A DNA stretch of 38,580 nt from Pseudomonadota bacterium (lineage in GTDB: Bacteria; Pseudomonadota; Gammaproteobacteria; Xanthomonadales; SZUA-38): NCBI GenBank assembly GCA_039033415.1, contig JBCCCR010000002.1, positions 1 to 38,580 of the forward strand, given 5' to 3'. A program made the position numbers and the translations under genes. Positions 7,323 to 16,247 of the stretch are shown in pieces. Positions within the stretch are counted from its first letter, which is position 1; each line of letters opens with the position of its first letter. The notes beneath the pieces are model-generated. The model searched no databases. It saw only the letters and a list, made by a program, of their open reading frames with translations, and was not told the origin of the DNA.

Positions 7323-9146
7323 CTAGGAGCGCACCGGCAGCAGATCGGTCGCTCGGCGAGCGTAACGCTTGGCCAGCGTCGGTGAAAACCCCACAACGCA
7401 GTTGCGCCCGTCCGACTTGGCCTGATAAAGCGCGCGATCGGCGGCGTCAAAAAACGCGGCCGCGGTGGTGAAGCGATCGTCTTGCATCGAGACTACGCCG
7501 ACGCTTACCGAGAGTCGCTCGCCGCGCATGTCCGCTTCGCTGACGCTGATTCGCAGCTGCTCGGCGACGTCGACTGCGGCCGCTCGATCGGCTCCGGGCA
7601 TAATGACCGCAAACTCTTCGCCGCCGTAGCGGCAAACGTGATCCTGCGGCCTCGCGTTGTCCTGCAGGACCGCCCCGACCATCTTGAGCGCCTCGTCACC
7701 CCAGGCGTGGCCAAAGCGGTCGTTAAAATTCTTAAAGTGGTCGATGTCCACCATCAGCAGCGCAAGCGCCTGGCCTTGGCCGCCGGCTCGCTCAAACTCT
7801 GCCAGGAGCTTTTCATCGAAGAAGCGCCGATTTGCCAGGCTGGTCAGCGGATCGGTCAGGCTCTGGCGCTGCAGCGTGTCCACCCGGCTGGCGAGCCCGA
7901 GCGAGAGGAGCACCATTTCGATCAGCGAACCGATTTGCTGCCCGTGTTCCGTGACCACGTTATGGGGCAGCAAGCCAAAGGTCTTCAGCATGTAGGCCAT
8001 GACGCCGAGCAGCAGCGCTCCCCAGGCGAGCATAAAGTAGCGCGCCGGGCGATACCCTTTCAGCAGGGTCACGGTGCCGCAGAGGATAATCTGCGAGACC
8101 ACCACGACCGTGAGCCCTGACAGCGGCACAATGATCGATCGATAGGGCAAAAACGACCCGACGACGAGCACCACCGCAATCACCCCCTGAAGGTAGATCG
8201 AAACCGTGTCGAGCCGCGGCGCGTTTTCCGAAAGCCGCAGGAAAACGCGAGTAAAGTGCATGGCAAAAAACAGCGACAATGTCAGCATGACGACGAGCGA
8301 CTGGTTGGCCCACCAGGGCATGTCGGGCCAGAAGTACTGAAACGCAAAACCGTTGTTGACTGCAAAATAAATGCCGTAGCTGGCCACGTACAGCAGGTAG
8401 TAAAGGAACGCTTTGTCCTTGACCGTTAGCCACATCAAAAGGTTGTACAGAACCAGCACAACAAAACCGCCGTAGTAAATCCCAAACGCCAGCTGCTGAC
8501 GGCTGATCGTTGCGAGCATCGACGTCTGCTGGCTGGCGGTCAGGCTGATATTGACCGAGCCGCGAGTGTAGTACCGGAAGTAAAAATCGACCTCCGCACC
8601 AGCCGGAAGCACCACCGGGAATATGTAGTCCTTGTGCGCAATATCCCGGGAAGCAAAAGGCAGACGATCGCCGGTCTGTCGATGAATCCAGTCTCTGGAT
8701 CCCTGGGAGTCCCGATACCAGAGATCCAGGTGGTCCAGCAGCGGATACGACTCGCGGAGCAACAGCGCCTGATCGATCTCGCTGTCGTTGGCAAAGCTAA
8801 CCCGAACCCACCAAGCCGACGAGCTGAAGCCATAGTTGGGTGATCCGTCAACGCCCTTGAAGCGCTCGGCGTAGGATGCCGCGCTGATCTCGTCGATCGT
8901 TAGCGCCGCCTCCGTGTCCTCGAATACGCCGATGTGCGGCGTCAGATCCAGCACCTCGGAGGTCAGCGTTACGGAAATGGAGTTTGGCCGATAAGCCGCT
9001 GGAATTGCGCCTCGACTGTCTGTGTTGGCCACTGAGTCGGATGTTGGTTGGGAACCAGCTGACGGCAGAGGCTCTGGCTGCTGAGCCAGAGCCATTACAG
9101 GCAACAACAAAAGAAGCCCGATAGATTTCAGTTGCCGGACCCCCAA
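7323..9146 (-). CDS. 7TMR-DISM membrane sensor diguanylate cyclase
   Basis: The 607-residue protein has a signal peptide (about 1-22) and a periplasmic 7TMR-DISMED2-type domain at about 50-190. The latter contains SSSAWWVRVSFAN and FYFRYYTRGS. Seven hydrophobic segments follow at about 210-410, then a GGDEF domain from DPLTSLANRRFF to the C-terminus. The active site reads GGEEF at 508-512, a competent variant. The RPQD motif placed five residues before it is an intact I-site for product inhibition. The extracellular domain probably binds a carbohydrate-like or other small ligand and sets c-di-GMP synthesis. The start is a TTG at 9146 with an AGGTG-like site. No better ATG precedes the signal peptide. 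It converges with the PP-loop gene. Confidence 0.93.
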   Translation of the reverse strand: MGVRQLKSIGLLLLLPVMALAQQPEPLPSAGSQPTSDSVANTDSRGAIPAAYRPNSISVTLTSEVLDLTPHIGVFEDTEAALTIDEISAASYAERFKGVDGSPNYGFSSSAWWVRVSFANDSEIDQALLLRESYPLLDHLDLWYRDSQGSRDWIHRQTGDRLPFASRDIAHKDYIFPVVLPAGAEVDFYFRYYTRGSVNISLTASQQTSMLATISRQQLAFGIYYGGFVVLVLYNLLMWLTVKDKAFLYYLLYVASYGIYFAVNNGFAFQYFWPDMPWWANQSLVVMLTLSLFFAMHFTRVFLRLSENAPRLDTVSIYLQGVIAVVLVVGSFLPYRSIIVPLSGLTVVVVSQIILCGTVTLLKGYRPARYFMLAWGALLLGVMAYMLKTFGLLPHNVVTEHGQQIGSLIEMVLLSLGLASRVDTLQRQSLTDPLTSLANRRFFDEKLLAEFERAGGQGQALALLMVDIDHFKNFNDRFGHAWGDEALKMVGAVLQDNARPQDHVCRYGGEEFAVIMPGADRAAAVDVAEQLRISVSEADMRGERLSVSVGVVSMQDDRFTTAAAFFDAADRALYQAKSDGRNCVVGFSPTLAKRYARRATDLLPVRS

Positions 9147-9283
9147 AGCTTCGCACCTGAATCGTTTACTTCAACACTCGATCCTACAAACAGAGGGACT
9201 TTTGTCAAATTTGTTCAAAAATTCCCGTTGCTTTCCAGACAATCTCACGCCATGGTGGGCCTGCGTGATTCATTGGGGGATGT

Positions 9284-10963
9284 ATGCGCAAGTTGATGCT
9301 AATCGCGTCGGTGGTGACCCTGCTTACCCTAGCGGCATGGTTCACACTCTCGCGGGAGCGGGCCCAGCTGGGGCCGGCCATAAAAACCGGCGACGCCGTG
9401 ACCGGCTCGCCCGACGTCGTTTCGCTGGAACAGGGTTGGACCGCGGCCACGCGTAGCTGGCTTTATTCGGCCAGCTTCGGCTCTCGGCTGATGCCATATG
9501 CCTGGATCACCGCGCTGGAGCAGGCCGCAAGCGATAAGCGATGGCTCGAGTCAACGAACGTCGAAGCGCTTGGCCTCCTGCCGCAGCAGGCGGCCGCCCA
9601 CAATCCTGACGCACTGCCGGTCGGCTTCACCCGTGATGTTGACGAGCAGGGTGACGCATGGGTGGGACTCGGCTGCGCTGCCTGTCACGTTGGGGAGCTG
9701 CATTTCAGCGGCACCCGAATGCGGATCGACGGCGGCCCCGCCATGCTCAACCTCACCGCCTTTGAGCAGTCCCTGCTGGATGCGCTGGACGCCACCCTCA
9801 AACAGCCGCAGAAATTCGCACGCTTCGCCAATGCGCAGGGGCAGTCTCCAGACGTCAACGGCCCGCTTGGTACTCAGCTAAAGCGCATCAAAGAAAACCT
9901 GAGCACCCGCCATCAAATGAATCAAACCGAGGTTCAGTATGGCTTCGGTCGACTGGACGCTTTCGGTCAAATCTTTAATGCCGCCACCGTGACGTTTACC
10001 GCCCAGCCCGGCAACGGGCAACCGCCGGACGCGCCCGTCAGCTTTCCAATGCTTTGGAGCGCCCCCCATCTGGATTTGGTGCAGTGGAACGGCTCGGCAC
10101 CCAACACGGCGCCCGGCCCGCTGATCCAGAACGTGACCACGGCGATCGCGGTTTATGGGAGCGTCGAGTTGGACGCACCGGCGTCGGGTCTCGCCTCGGC
10201 GCGCGGCTACCGATCCAGCGTCAACTTCGACAATCTCGGCAAGATACAAAACGACCTCTTCGAGCTGACCGCACCGGCCTGGCCTGAGGACATTCTTGGG
10301 GCCATCGATCGCCAGGCGGCAACGCGCGGCGGCGCGCTCTACGACAGCCTGTGCCAGGGATGTCACGAGCGTGTCGATCGGACTGACCCGAAGCGCAAAC
10401 TGCGAGCGGTGTTAACGCCGGTGGAAGAAATCGGTACTGACCCCAAGGCTGCGGCCAATTTCATCAACGCGACGGCTGCCACCGGACCGTTACAGGGTGA
10501 ACATCAGGCGGTGGTGGCAGGCGAACGGTTTGGCGAGTCGTCCAGAGCCATCCTGATGGTGGTCAACCTTGCCCTCGGCGCGACGCTCCGGCATCCGGTT
10601 GAGGCGCTGCACGCAACCCTGACCGGCTATCACGCCGTGCTCAAGGCGAAGCTGGACGACCGGCCGAATTTTTATAAGGCGCGAGCCCTCGACGGGATCT
10701 GGGCGTCACCCCCCTATCTTCATAACGGATCGGTACCGAGCCTGTACGAGCTTCTGCTGCCGGCCGAGCAGCGGAGCAAGCGGTTTTACGTGGGTTCACG
10801 CGAGTATCAACCCAAGTTTTTGGGCCTCGAAACCGATAAGAGCTTGCATAGCAGTCTGTTCGACACGGCGTTGCCGGGCAACAGCAACAGCGGCCATGAG
10901 TACGGTGCCGAGCTGACCGAAGCACAGCGGATGGATCTGCTGGAACACCTGAAGACACTGTAG
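9284..10963 (+). CDS. RoxA-like di-heme c-type cytochrome (rubber-oxygenase/di-heme peroxidase superfamily), paralogue 1
   Basis: This 559-residue exported protein has an N-terminal signal or anchor segment (4-22) and two covalent heme sites: CAACH at 131-135 and CQGCH at 357-361. A SPPYLHNGSVPSLYELL motif sits at 475-491. The two widely spaced CxxCH sites and the late LHNGSVP motif match RoxA-type proteins and their distant relatives, the bacterial di-heme cytochrome c peroxidases. Family members oxygenate or peroxidise in the periplasm or outside the cell. RoxA itself cleaves poly(cis-1,4-isoprene). The His of LHNGS could be an axial ligand, which is inference. It is the first gene of a tight operon with a second paralogue (9 bp gap) and a membrane patatin. 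The start ATG follows GGGGG by about five bases. Substrate is unknown. Confidence 0.88.
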   Translation: MRKLMLIASVVTLLTLAAWFTLSRERAQLGPAIKTGDAVTGSPDVVSLEQGWTAATRSWLYSASFGSRLMPYAWITALEQAASDKRWLESTNVEALGLLPQQAAAHNPDALPVGFTRDVDEQGDAWVGLGCAACHVGELHFSGTRMRIDGGPAMLNLTAFEQSLLDALDATLKQPQKFARFANAQGQSPDVNGPLGTQLKRIKENLSTRHQMNQTEVQYGFGRLDAFGQIFNAATVTFTAQPGNGQPPDAPVSFPMLWSAPHLDLVQWNGSAPNTAPGPLIQNVTTAIAVYGSVELDAPASGLASARGYRSSVNFDNLGKIQNDLFELTAPAWPEDILGAIDRQAATRGGALYDSLCQGCHERVDRTDPKRKLRAVLTPVEEIGTDPKAAANFINATAATGPLQGEHQAVVAGERFGESSRAILMVVNLALGATLRHPVEALHATLTGYHAVLKAKLDDRPNFYKARALDGIWASPPYLHNGSVPSLYELLLPAEQRSKRFYVGSREYQPKFLGLETDKSLHSSLFDTALPGNSNSGHEYGAELTEAQRMDLLEHLKTL

Positions 10964-10972
10964 GGGGAACGA

Positions 10973-13294
10973 ATGACTGACGGACGACCAGGCGCCGTTC
11001 GCCGGCTAATCGGCAGCGTGGCGGGCCTTACGCTCGGGCGAATCATCAAGTGGGTGCTGGTGATCGGCGTGGTGCTGGGGCTAGTGGCTGGCGTTGGCTT
11101 CGCGGTGTTTGTCCTGGCGCCGGTCTCGTCCATCCCGGCCTACGAGCCGGTCGATGAGATCGTCTACCTGGGCCAGGGATGGGGTCGTGAGCGTGGCTCG
11201 CAGCCACGTCAGACCTATTACTACACGCCGCAGGGCACGAGCCTGCCTCAGGGCGAGACGGTCAATCCGCTGCGCTACCAGTGGTTCGTCAATCTCGAGC
11301 TGCCGTTCAGCCGGGAACGGTTTGCCGACCCGGACCATCTGAGGCGCTATCGATTTTTGGTCGACAGCGAGCCAACGCCGGCCAATCCGGATCTTCTGCC
11401 GGTGGGGTTCACGCGTCATTTCAGTCCGCTGCTCGGCGAGGACGTGCTCGACCTGACCTGCGCCGCATGTCACTCCGGGGAGATCCATTACGCCAAAGAC
11501 GGCAAGCGCTACGCCCTGCGCATCGACGGTGGTCAGGCCATGCATGCGTTTACCGATATGAGCCGGGGAAACTTCGGTCCGGTGCTGCTGGCGTCCCTAA
11601 TCGCCACCTACACCAACCCGTTTAAGTTCAGCCGTTTTGCCGAAGCGGTAATTGGCCCGAACTACCCGGAAGGCAAACGTCAGCTTCGCTCGCAGCTGAG
11701 CCGGACGATCGGCGCCTTCCTGAAACAGGGTCAGAACAACCCGCTGCGACATCTTTACCCGATGACCGAGGGATTTGGCCGCACCGATGCACTGGGACGG
11801 ATTGCCAACACGGTTTTTGGCGATCACCTGGTGCCGGCCAACTACGAAGTCTCAGATGCCCCGGTGAGCTTCCCCTACGTCTGGAATATCTGGAAGTTCG
11901 ACTGGGTGCAGTACACCGGATCGGTGAACCAACCGCTCGCTCGGAATGTCGGCGAAGCGCTAGGCGTTGGCGCCATGATCAATCTGACCAACAGCTACGG
12001 GAGTCCGGTTCCGGAGAAAGACCGCTTTACCAGCTCGGTGGACATCCGCGACCTGGTCAAGATCGAGCGAACCCTGCAGCAGCTGACGCCGCCTGAGTGG
12101 CCCGAGAACATCCTGGGCCCGGTCAACCAGACGTTGGCGGAAGACGGCAAAAGGCTCTTCCAGGACCTCTGCCAGCATTGCCACGGCCCTCATGTCGCCA
12201 GCCAGGCTCGACAGGAGGCGCGCGCGCCTGGCAAGCCGGGGCCGTCAACCGAGTGGCAGATTCCGGTCATTCCGGTATCGGAAATCGGAACCGATGCCGC
12301 CTCCGCGAATGGATTTGTCGAGCGTCGCTACGACCTAACCGCCGCGGGTATCACCAATCAGCAGGTGGCAAACCTGGTCGGCCCGCTGCTCGATGAGAGC
12401 CTGCGCCGGAATGGCCGCTATCGGCTACGCGAGGTGCTGGCCCGACGGGAGCAGGCCGAGCTCGCTGTAGGCGAGCTCCCAGCGCTGGTTGCGGCCTATC
12501 CGCTGCTCAAGGAGACGCCGCCCGGTGAAGTAGATCAGTTTTTCACCCAGATCGCCGCAGCGTTCGACGAGCTGTTGCCAACACCTCCTGAGACGCGTGC
12601 CGATCAGCCGCCGCCCGATACCGTCGCGTGCGAACTCGATTGCCAAACCGAGCATCTCTACTGGCTCACAACGCAGGGGCGTCAGCACGCTAACGCCACG
12701 CTTGCGGCTGTCGATACCTCTCAGGTCAGTCTGGGCCAGGGCCTCAACATCGTTGGGCTCATGATCAAAAACCGCTTTTTTGAGGCTTATGGCGTCACTG
12801 CCGAGGAGAAAGCCTGTATCCAGGGCTTCGGTATTCTGGATCTGCCCCAGGTGGTCGACGGGTACAAACCCCGCCCGCTGGAAGGTGTGTGGTCCACCCC
12901 ACCCTTTTTGCACAACGGCTCGGTGCCCAGCCTGTACCACATGCTGCTGCCGCCGGAAGATCGTCCATCACGCTTCTTCGTCGGCCGGCAGGAATACGAT
13001 CCGCGCCACGCCGGCTACGTCAGCGAGCCGCTGGCAGGCACCGAAGATCACGGGTTTTGGTTTGACGCGAGCCTGCCGGGCAACCGGAACCTAGGGCACG
13101 GCTTCACCGCGAGCCCCGACGTTTGGGAGGCCCACCAGCAGGACCCCGATGCCAACCCGCTGCCCGGCGGCGTGATAGGCCCACTGCTGTCGGACGAGCA
13201 GCGGTGGGCCCTGGTCGAATACCTCAAGATTCACAGGGACGAGCCGGGCACGCCGGCGGACTTTGAGCCCAAAGCCTGCGGACCCTGGCATTGA
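10973..13294 (+). CDS. RoxA-like di-heme c-type cytochrome, larger membrane-anchored paralogue 2
   Basis: This 773-residue protein has a single N-terminal membrane segment (about 24-50) without a clear cleavage site, then a periplasmic part. Heme sites are CAACH at 163-167 and CQHCH at 400-404. TPPFLHNGSVPSLYHMLL lies at 642-659. Aligned by eye with the preceding gene, the core motifs VGFTRHF, RIDGG, DAPVSFP, PPEWPENILG and EIGTD correspond. Between the second heme and LHNGSVP it is about 120 residues longer, and that insert contains a Cys pair (553 and 557). An AGGGGGA site sits six bases before the ATG. Its TGA overlaps the TTG start of the patatin gene. Oxygenase or peroxidase function is inferred from family. 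Confidence 0.87.
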   Translation: MTDGRPGAVRRLIGSVAGLTLGRIIKWVLVIGVVLGLVAGVGFAVFVLAPVSSIPAYEPVDEIVYLGQGWGRERGSQPRQTYYYTPQGTSLPQGETVNPLRYQWFVNLELPFSRERFADPDHLRRYRFLVDSEPTPANPDLLPVGFTRHFSPLLGEDVLDLTCAACHSGEIHYAKDGKRYALRIDGGQAMHAFTDMSRGNFGPVLLASLIATYTNPFKFSRFAEAVIGPNYPEGKRQLRSQLSRTIGAFLKQGQNNPLRHLYPMTEGFGRTDALGRIANTVFGDHLVPANYEVSDAPVSFPYVWNIWKFDWVQYTGSVNQPLARNVGEALGVGAMINLTNSYGSPVPEKDRFTSSVDIRDLVKIERTLQQLTPPEWPENILGPVNQTLAEDGKRLFQDLCQHCHGPHVASQARQEARAPGKPGPSTEWQIPVIPVSEIGTDAASANGFVERRYDLTAAGITNQQVANLVGPLLDESLRRNGRYRLREVLARREQAELAVGELPALVAAYPLLKETPPGEVDQFFTQIAAAFDELLPTPPETRADQPPPDTVACELDCQTEHLYWLTTQGRQHANATLAAVDTSQVSLGQGLNIVGLMIKNRFFEAYGVTAEEKACIQGFGILDLPQVVDGYKPRPLEGVWSTPPFLHNGSVPSLYHMLLPPEDRPSRFFVGRQEYDPRHAGYVSEPLAGTEDHGFWFDASLPGNRNLGHGFTASPDVWEAHQQDPDANPLPGGVIGPLLSDEQRWALVEYLKIHRDEPGTPADFEPKACGPWH

Positions 13295-15375
13295 CAGACG
13301 GCAACTACACCAAAGACTTTGACCAGGTGCTGCACGATGAGCAGGCCTGGCTCCGACAGCGGCGGCTAGCCGCGGGTCAACCCGAAGACGAAGAGCAGCT
13401 GGCGGTGTGTTTTTCTGGCGGGGGAATCCGCTCAGCGGTCTTCAACCTAGGCGTGCTCCAGGGATTGGAGTCGATGGGGCTGCTCAAACGGGTGGATTAC
13501 CTGTCCTCCGTCTCTGGCGGTGGCTATATCGCCTCGTGTCTCACCTGGCTGCGACACCGGCTGGGACCCGAGGCGTCCGAGACCTTTTATGCGCCGCTGG
13601 CGAACGAGTCTGGAACGGTGGTCGACTGGCTTCGCAACAACGGCAGCTACCTGATCAGCCCTCGCGGTTTTTCCATCTGGACGCTGCTGGCGGCGATCCT
13701 CGCCGGCACGCTGCTGAACCTTGCGGTCATGGTCCCACCGATGCTGCTGCTGGTGACGCTGGCCGCGCAAGACTGGCTGCCGCTGAACTTTCCATCCTGG
13801 CTGCTCATTCCCGGCGGCGCGCCGCTTCAGGGCCATGACGGTTTTGCCCTGTCGCTCTATCTGGCCGGCACCGCCGCGCTCACCTATCTCTTGATGGTGC
13901 TGGCCTTCGCCGCGATAAGCGCGGCGCCATTCGCTCGGTCAGGCGTGGGTCTGGTCGACGTGCGCAGGCTGATGGGCAACCTGATGTTTGGGTCGATCGC
14001 GCTGTTTGCGGTCGGCATGGTGCCGGTGCTTCACAGCCTGGACGACCTGGCCATGCGGCACCTGAGCTCAGAGCTGGCGGCGGCGACCACCCGAAGCCTG
14101 ACGTACATGATCCCGATTGTTACCGGGCTAATCACCATGATCCGCAAACAGTCCGCCAAAACCGGCAACGGCCCGGCGATTGGCCTCGGGCTATTTCTCT
14201 ACGGCTGTCTGGTCCTGACCTATCATCTGGTTGCTCACGTCAACCTGCTGGACAGCCTGGTTTTCGTTTCGATGCTGGGACTCTCGGTGCTGCTGGCGCT
14301 GGGTTGTGACGTCAACCTGATCTCCATGCACCACTACTATCGAGCCCGCATGGCGCACGCCTTCATGCCGAGAACCCTGAAGGGCGACAGCAGCGAGGGT
14401 GGCGATCGCCAGGCGATGGCCTTCCGACTAGAGCAGGTGACCCCTGAGTCCGGTGGACCCTTTCATGTTCTCAACGCCAACATGAACACCACGTCATCCA
14501 AATCGGTGAAGCTGCGCGGGCGTGGCGGAGATAACTTTACGTTCTCACCGCTTTACTGCGGCGCAACCTCAACGGGCTTTCGACGCACCCCCAATTTTCT
14601 TAACGGCGCGATGGAGCTGTCGACCGCGTTGACCATCTCCGGCGCGGCGCTCGACCCGAATACCCCGGCAACCCGGGCGCGACCAATCGCGTTCCTGATG
14701 GCACTGCTGAACATTCGCCTGGGCTATTGGATCCGAAGCCCGCGAACCACCGGCCGGCGACCGCTGGCGGCGTGGCTGGCGTTTATGACCCGCGAGATGC
14801 TGGGCGTCGGGCTAAACGAAAAGGCGGGGCACTTGCACCTCTCAGATGGCGCTCATTTTGAGAACCTTGGGCTGTACGAACTGCTCCGGCGGCGCTGCCG
14901 GTTCATCATCGCTTCCGACGCCGGCTCCGACCCCAAGCTCACCATGGACGAGATGGGCAAGGCCATCCAGCGAGCCCGCGTGGATTTTCGGGCCAGCGTA
15001 TCGCTGAATGTGGATGAGCTGTACGACGAAATGGACAAGCCGTTGGCGGACTGCGCCCACGCCCTGGGCAGCGTGACGTATGCGGACGGCACCACCGGCC
15101 AGATCCTTTATCTTCGACCGATGATGTGCCGGGAAATGACCGCCGACCTTTACGCCTTCTGGCGCAAAGACCCAGCATTCCCCAATGACCCGACGGCCGA
15201 TCAGTTTTACGACGAAGAACACTTTGAAGCCTATCGCGAGCTGGGCCTGCAGATCATCAAGAGCGTCGGGCTCGGCGCAGGGTCCCTGGCCAACGTGCCG
15301 CTCGAGCAGCTCTTCACGAATGTCAAAGAAGGGCTGGACGTAGGGGAGACCGATTCGGAGAGCGGCACGACTTAG
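13291..15375 (+). CDS. Membrane-embedded patatin-like phospholipase
   Basis: The 694-residue protein carries a patatin-type Ser-Asp dyad. The glycine-rich oxyanion loop GGGIRS is at 43-48, the nucleophile Ser75 is in SSVSGGG, and the catalytic Asp519 is in LSDGAHFENLG. Between Ser and Asp lies a block of about six hydrophobic segments (about 129-340), so the hydrolase fold is interrupted by a membrane domain. It should release fatty acids from membrane lipids at the inner membrane, cytoplasmic face if the N-terminus stays inside. The start is TTG at 13291, whose last two bases belong to the TGA of the upstream cytochrome gene, giving strong translational coupling. A later ATG would cut into the conserved N-terminus. 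The operon context suggests lipid or isoprenoid oxidation with acyl release. Confidence 0.88.
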   Translation: MTDGNYTKDFDQVLHDEQAWLRQRRLAAGQPEDEEQLAVCFSGGGIRSAVFNLGVLQGLESMGLLKRVDYLSSVSGGGYIASCLTWLRHRLGPEASETFYAPLANESGTVVDWLRNNGSYLISPRGFSIWTLLAAILAGTLLNLAVMVPPMLLLVTLAAQDWLPLNFPSWLLIPGGAPLQGHDGFALSLYLAGTAALTYLLMVLAFAAISAAPFARSGVGLVDVRRLMGNLMFGSIALFAVGMVPVLHSLDDLAMRHLSSELAAATTRSLTYMIPIVTGLITMIRKQSAKTGNGPAIGLGLFLYGCLVLTYHLVAHVNLLDSLVFVSMLGLSVLLALGCDVNLISMHHYYRARMAHAFMPRTLKGDSSEGGDRQAMAFRLEQVTPESGGPFHVLNANMNTTSSKSVKLRGRGGDNFTFSPLYCGATSTGFRRTPNFLNGAMELSTALTISGAALDPNTPATRARPIAFLMALLNIRLGYWIRSPRTTGRRPLAAWLAFMTREMLGVGLNEKAGHLHLSDGAHFENLGLYELLRRRCRFIIASDAGSDPKLTMDEMGKAIQRARVDFRASVSLNVDELYDEMDKPLADCAHALGSVTYADGTTGQILYLRPMMCREMTADLYAFWRKDPAFPNDPTADQFYDEEHFEAYRELGLQIIKSVGLGAGSLANVPLEQLFTNVKEGLDVGETDSESGTT

Positions 15376-15425
15376 CGGCCCCGTCCTGCGCTTGTATCGT
15401 GTCGGCCAGGCCTCTAGCATGAATT

Positions 15426-15440
15426 GGGAATGTCATTCCC
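15426..15440. promoter_or_regulatory. Palindrome GGGAATG-T-CATTCCC
   Basis: Two perfect 7-bp arms around one base lie 22 bp upstream of the secreted-protein start at 15462. It could be an operator or part of a promoter region. No regulator is identified. Confidence 0.3.
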
Positions 15441-15461
15441 CGCATGAGAGGAAGCTGAGCC

Positions 15462-16247
15462 ATGAAACATCGCCCCTCCTTTGCCCTCGCTTTACTGCTG
15501 GTCTCCTCTGCGGCGGCCGCCCAAAGCGGAATCACCAGCGGCTACGGTGCCATTGCTGATATCGGCTTTTTCGACAGCTGCGCAACGATCTGTTTACGCC
15601 CCGGCGGCCTCGACGATCAACAGGTCGACGGTGGCGAATTTTTTGAAAACGCTGCGGCGAGCCTCTTTAACAGTGGCACAGAAAACGGTTTTGGCTCAGC
15701 GACGTTTACCGGTGATGCGTTTAGCCCGCTGCTGCGGGCGCGTGCCCGCTCGACTTTGGATGACAACAACGCGGTCGACGCAATCGTGACGGCCATCCAG
15801 GGTTATACGTTTATGGGCGCGTCACCGGAGACCTTTATGGTTCTGGCTTCGCTGACCGGCACGGTCGATCAACCTGACAATCAGGCCGAAGGGGTCATCC
15901 GAGGTCGGATTGCGGTGTATGTGTATGAAAACGCTACCTTCAGCACCGACTTTGCCACCTTCATCTTTGAGGAAGTTGCGGGCGAGGGGGAGGTGCTCGA
16001 TCAAGCCCAGCTGTTTCTGCTGCCGACGCTGGACCTCTCGGAAGACACGCTGGAGTTTACGCTCAATCCGGGTGATGAGGTCTACGTGTTTATGCAGCTG
16101 GAAAGTAAGAGTGAACGCGGTGCCGTTGTCGATGCGACCAACACGTTTGGCGTATCGTTTATCGCCGGTGACGCGGCGATGCTGAGCCCCACTATCGAAC
16201 CACTTCCAGAGCTGGTGTTTGCCAGCGGCTTTGAAGTGGATGGCTAA
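15462..16247 (+). CDS. Secreted protein of unknown function with C-terminal GFE tail
   Basis: The 261-residue protein has a clear signal peptide (1-20, ending SSAAAAQ). It is otherwise a beta-rich, acidic sequence with no recognised domain. It ends ELVFASGFEVDG, a short hydrophobic stretch followed by F-x-S-G-F-E at the very C-terminus. Two other secreted proteins in this window end in the same type of tail, which suggests a shared sorting or anchoring signal. An AGAGGAAG site precedes the ATG. It follows the cytochrome/patatin operon by 86 bp, and its stop overlaps the stop of the convergent cyanophycinase gene by 4 bp. No function is proposed. Confidence 0.85.
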   Translation: MKHRPSFALALLLVSSAAAAQSGITSGYGAIADIGFFDSCATICLRPGGLDDQQVDGGEFFENAAASLFNSGTENGFGSATFTGDAFSPLLRARARSTLDDNNAVDAIVTAIQGYTFMGASPETFMVLASLTGTVDQPDNQAEGVIRGRIAVYVYENATFSTDFATFIFEEVAGEGEVLDQAQLFLLPTLDLSEDTLEFTLNPGDEVYVFMQLESKSERGAVVDATNTFGVSFIAGDAAMLSPTIEPLPELVFASGFEVDG

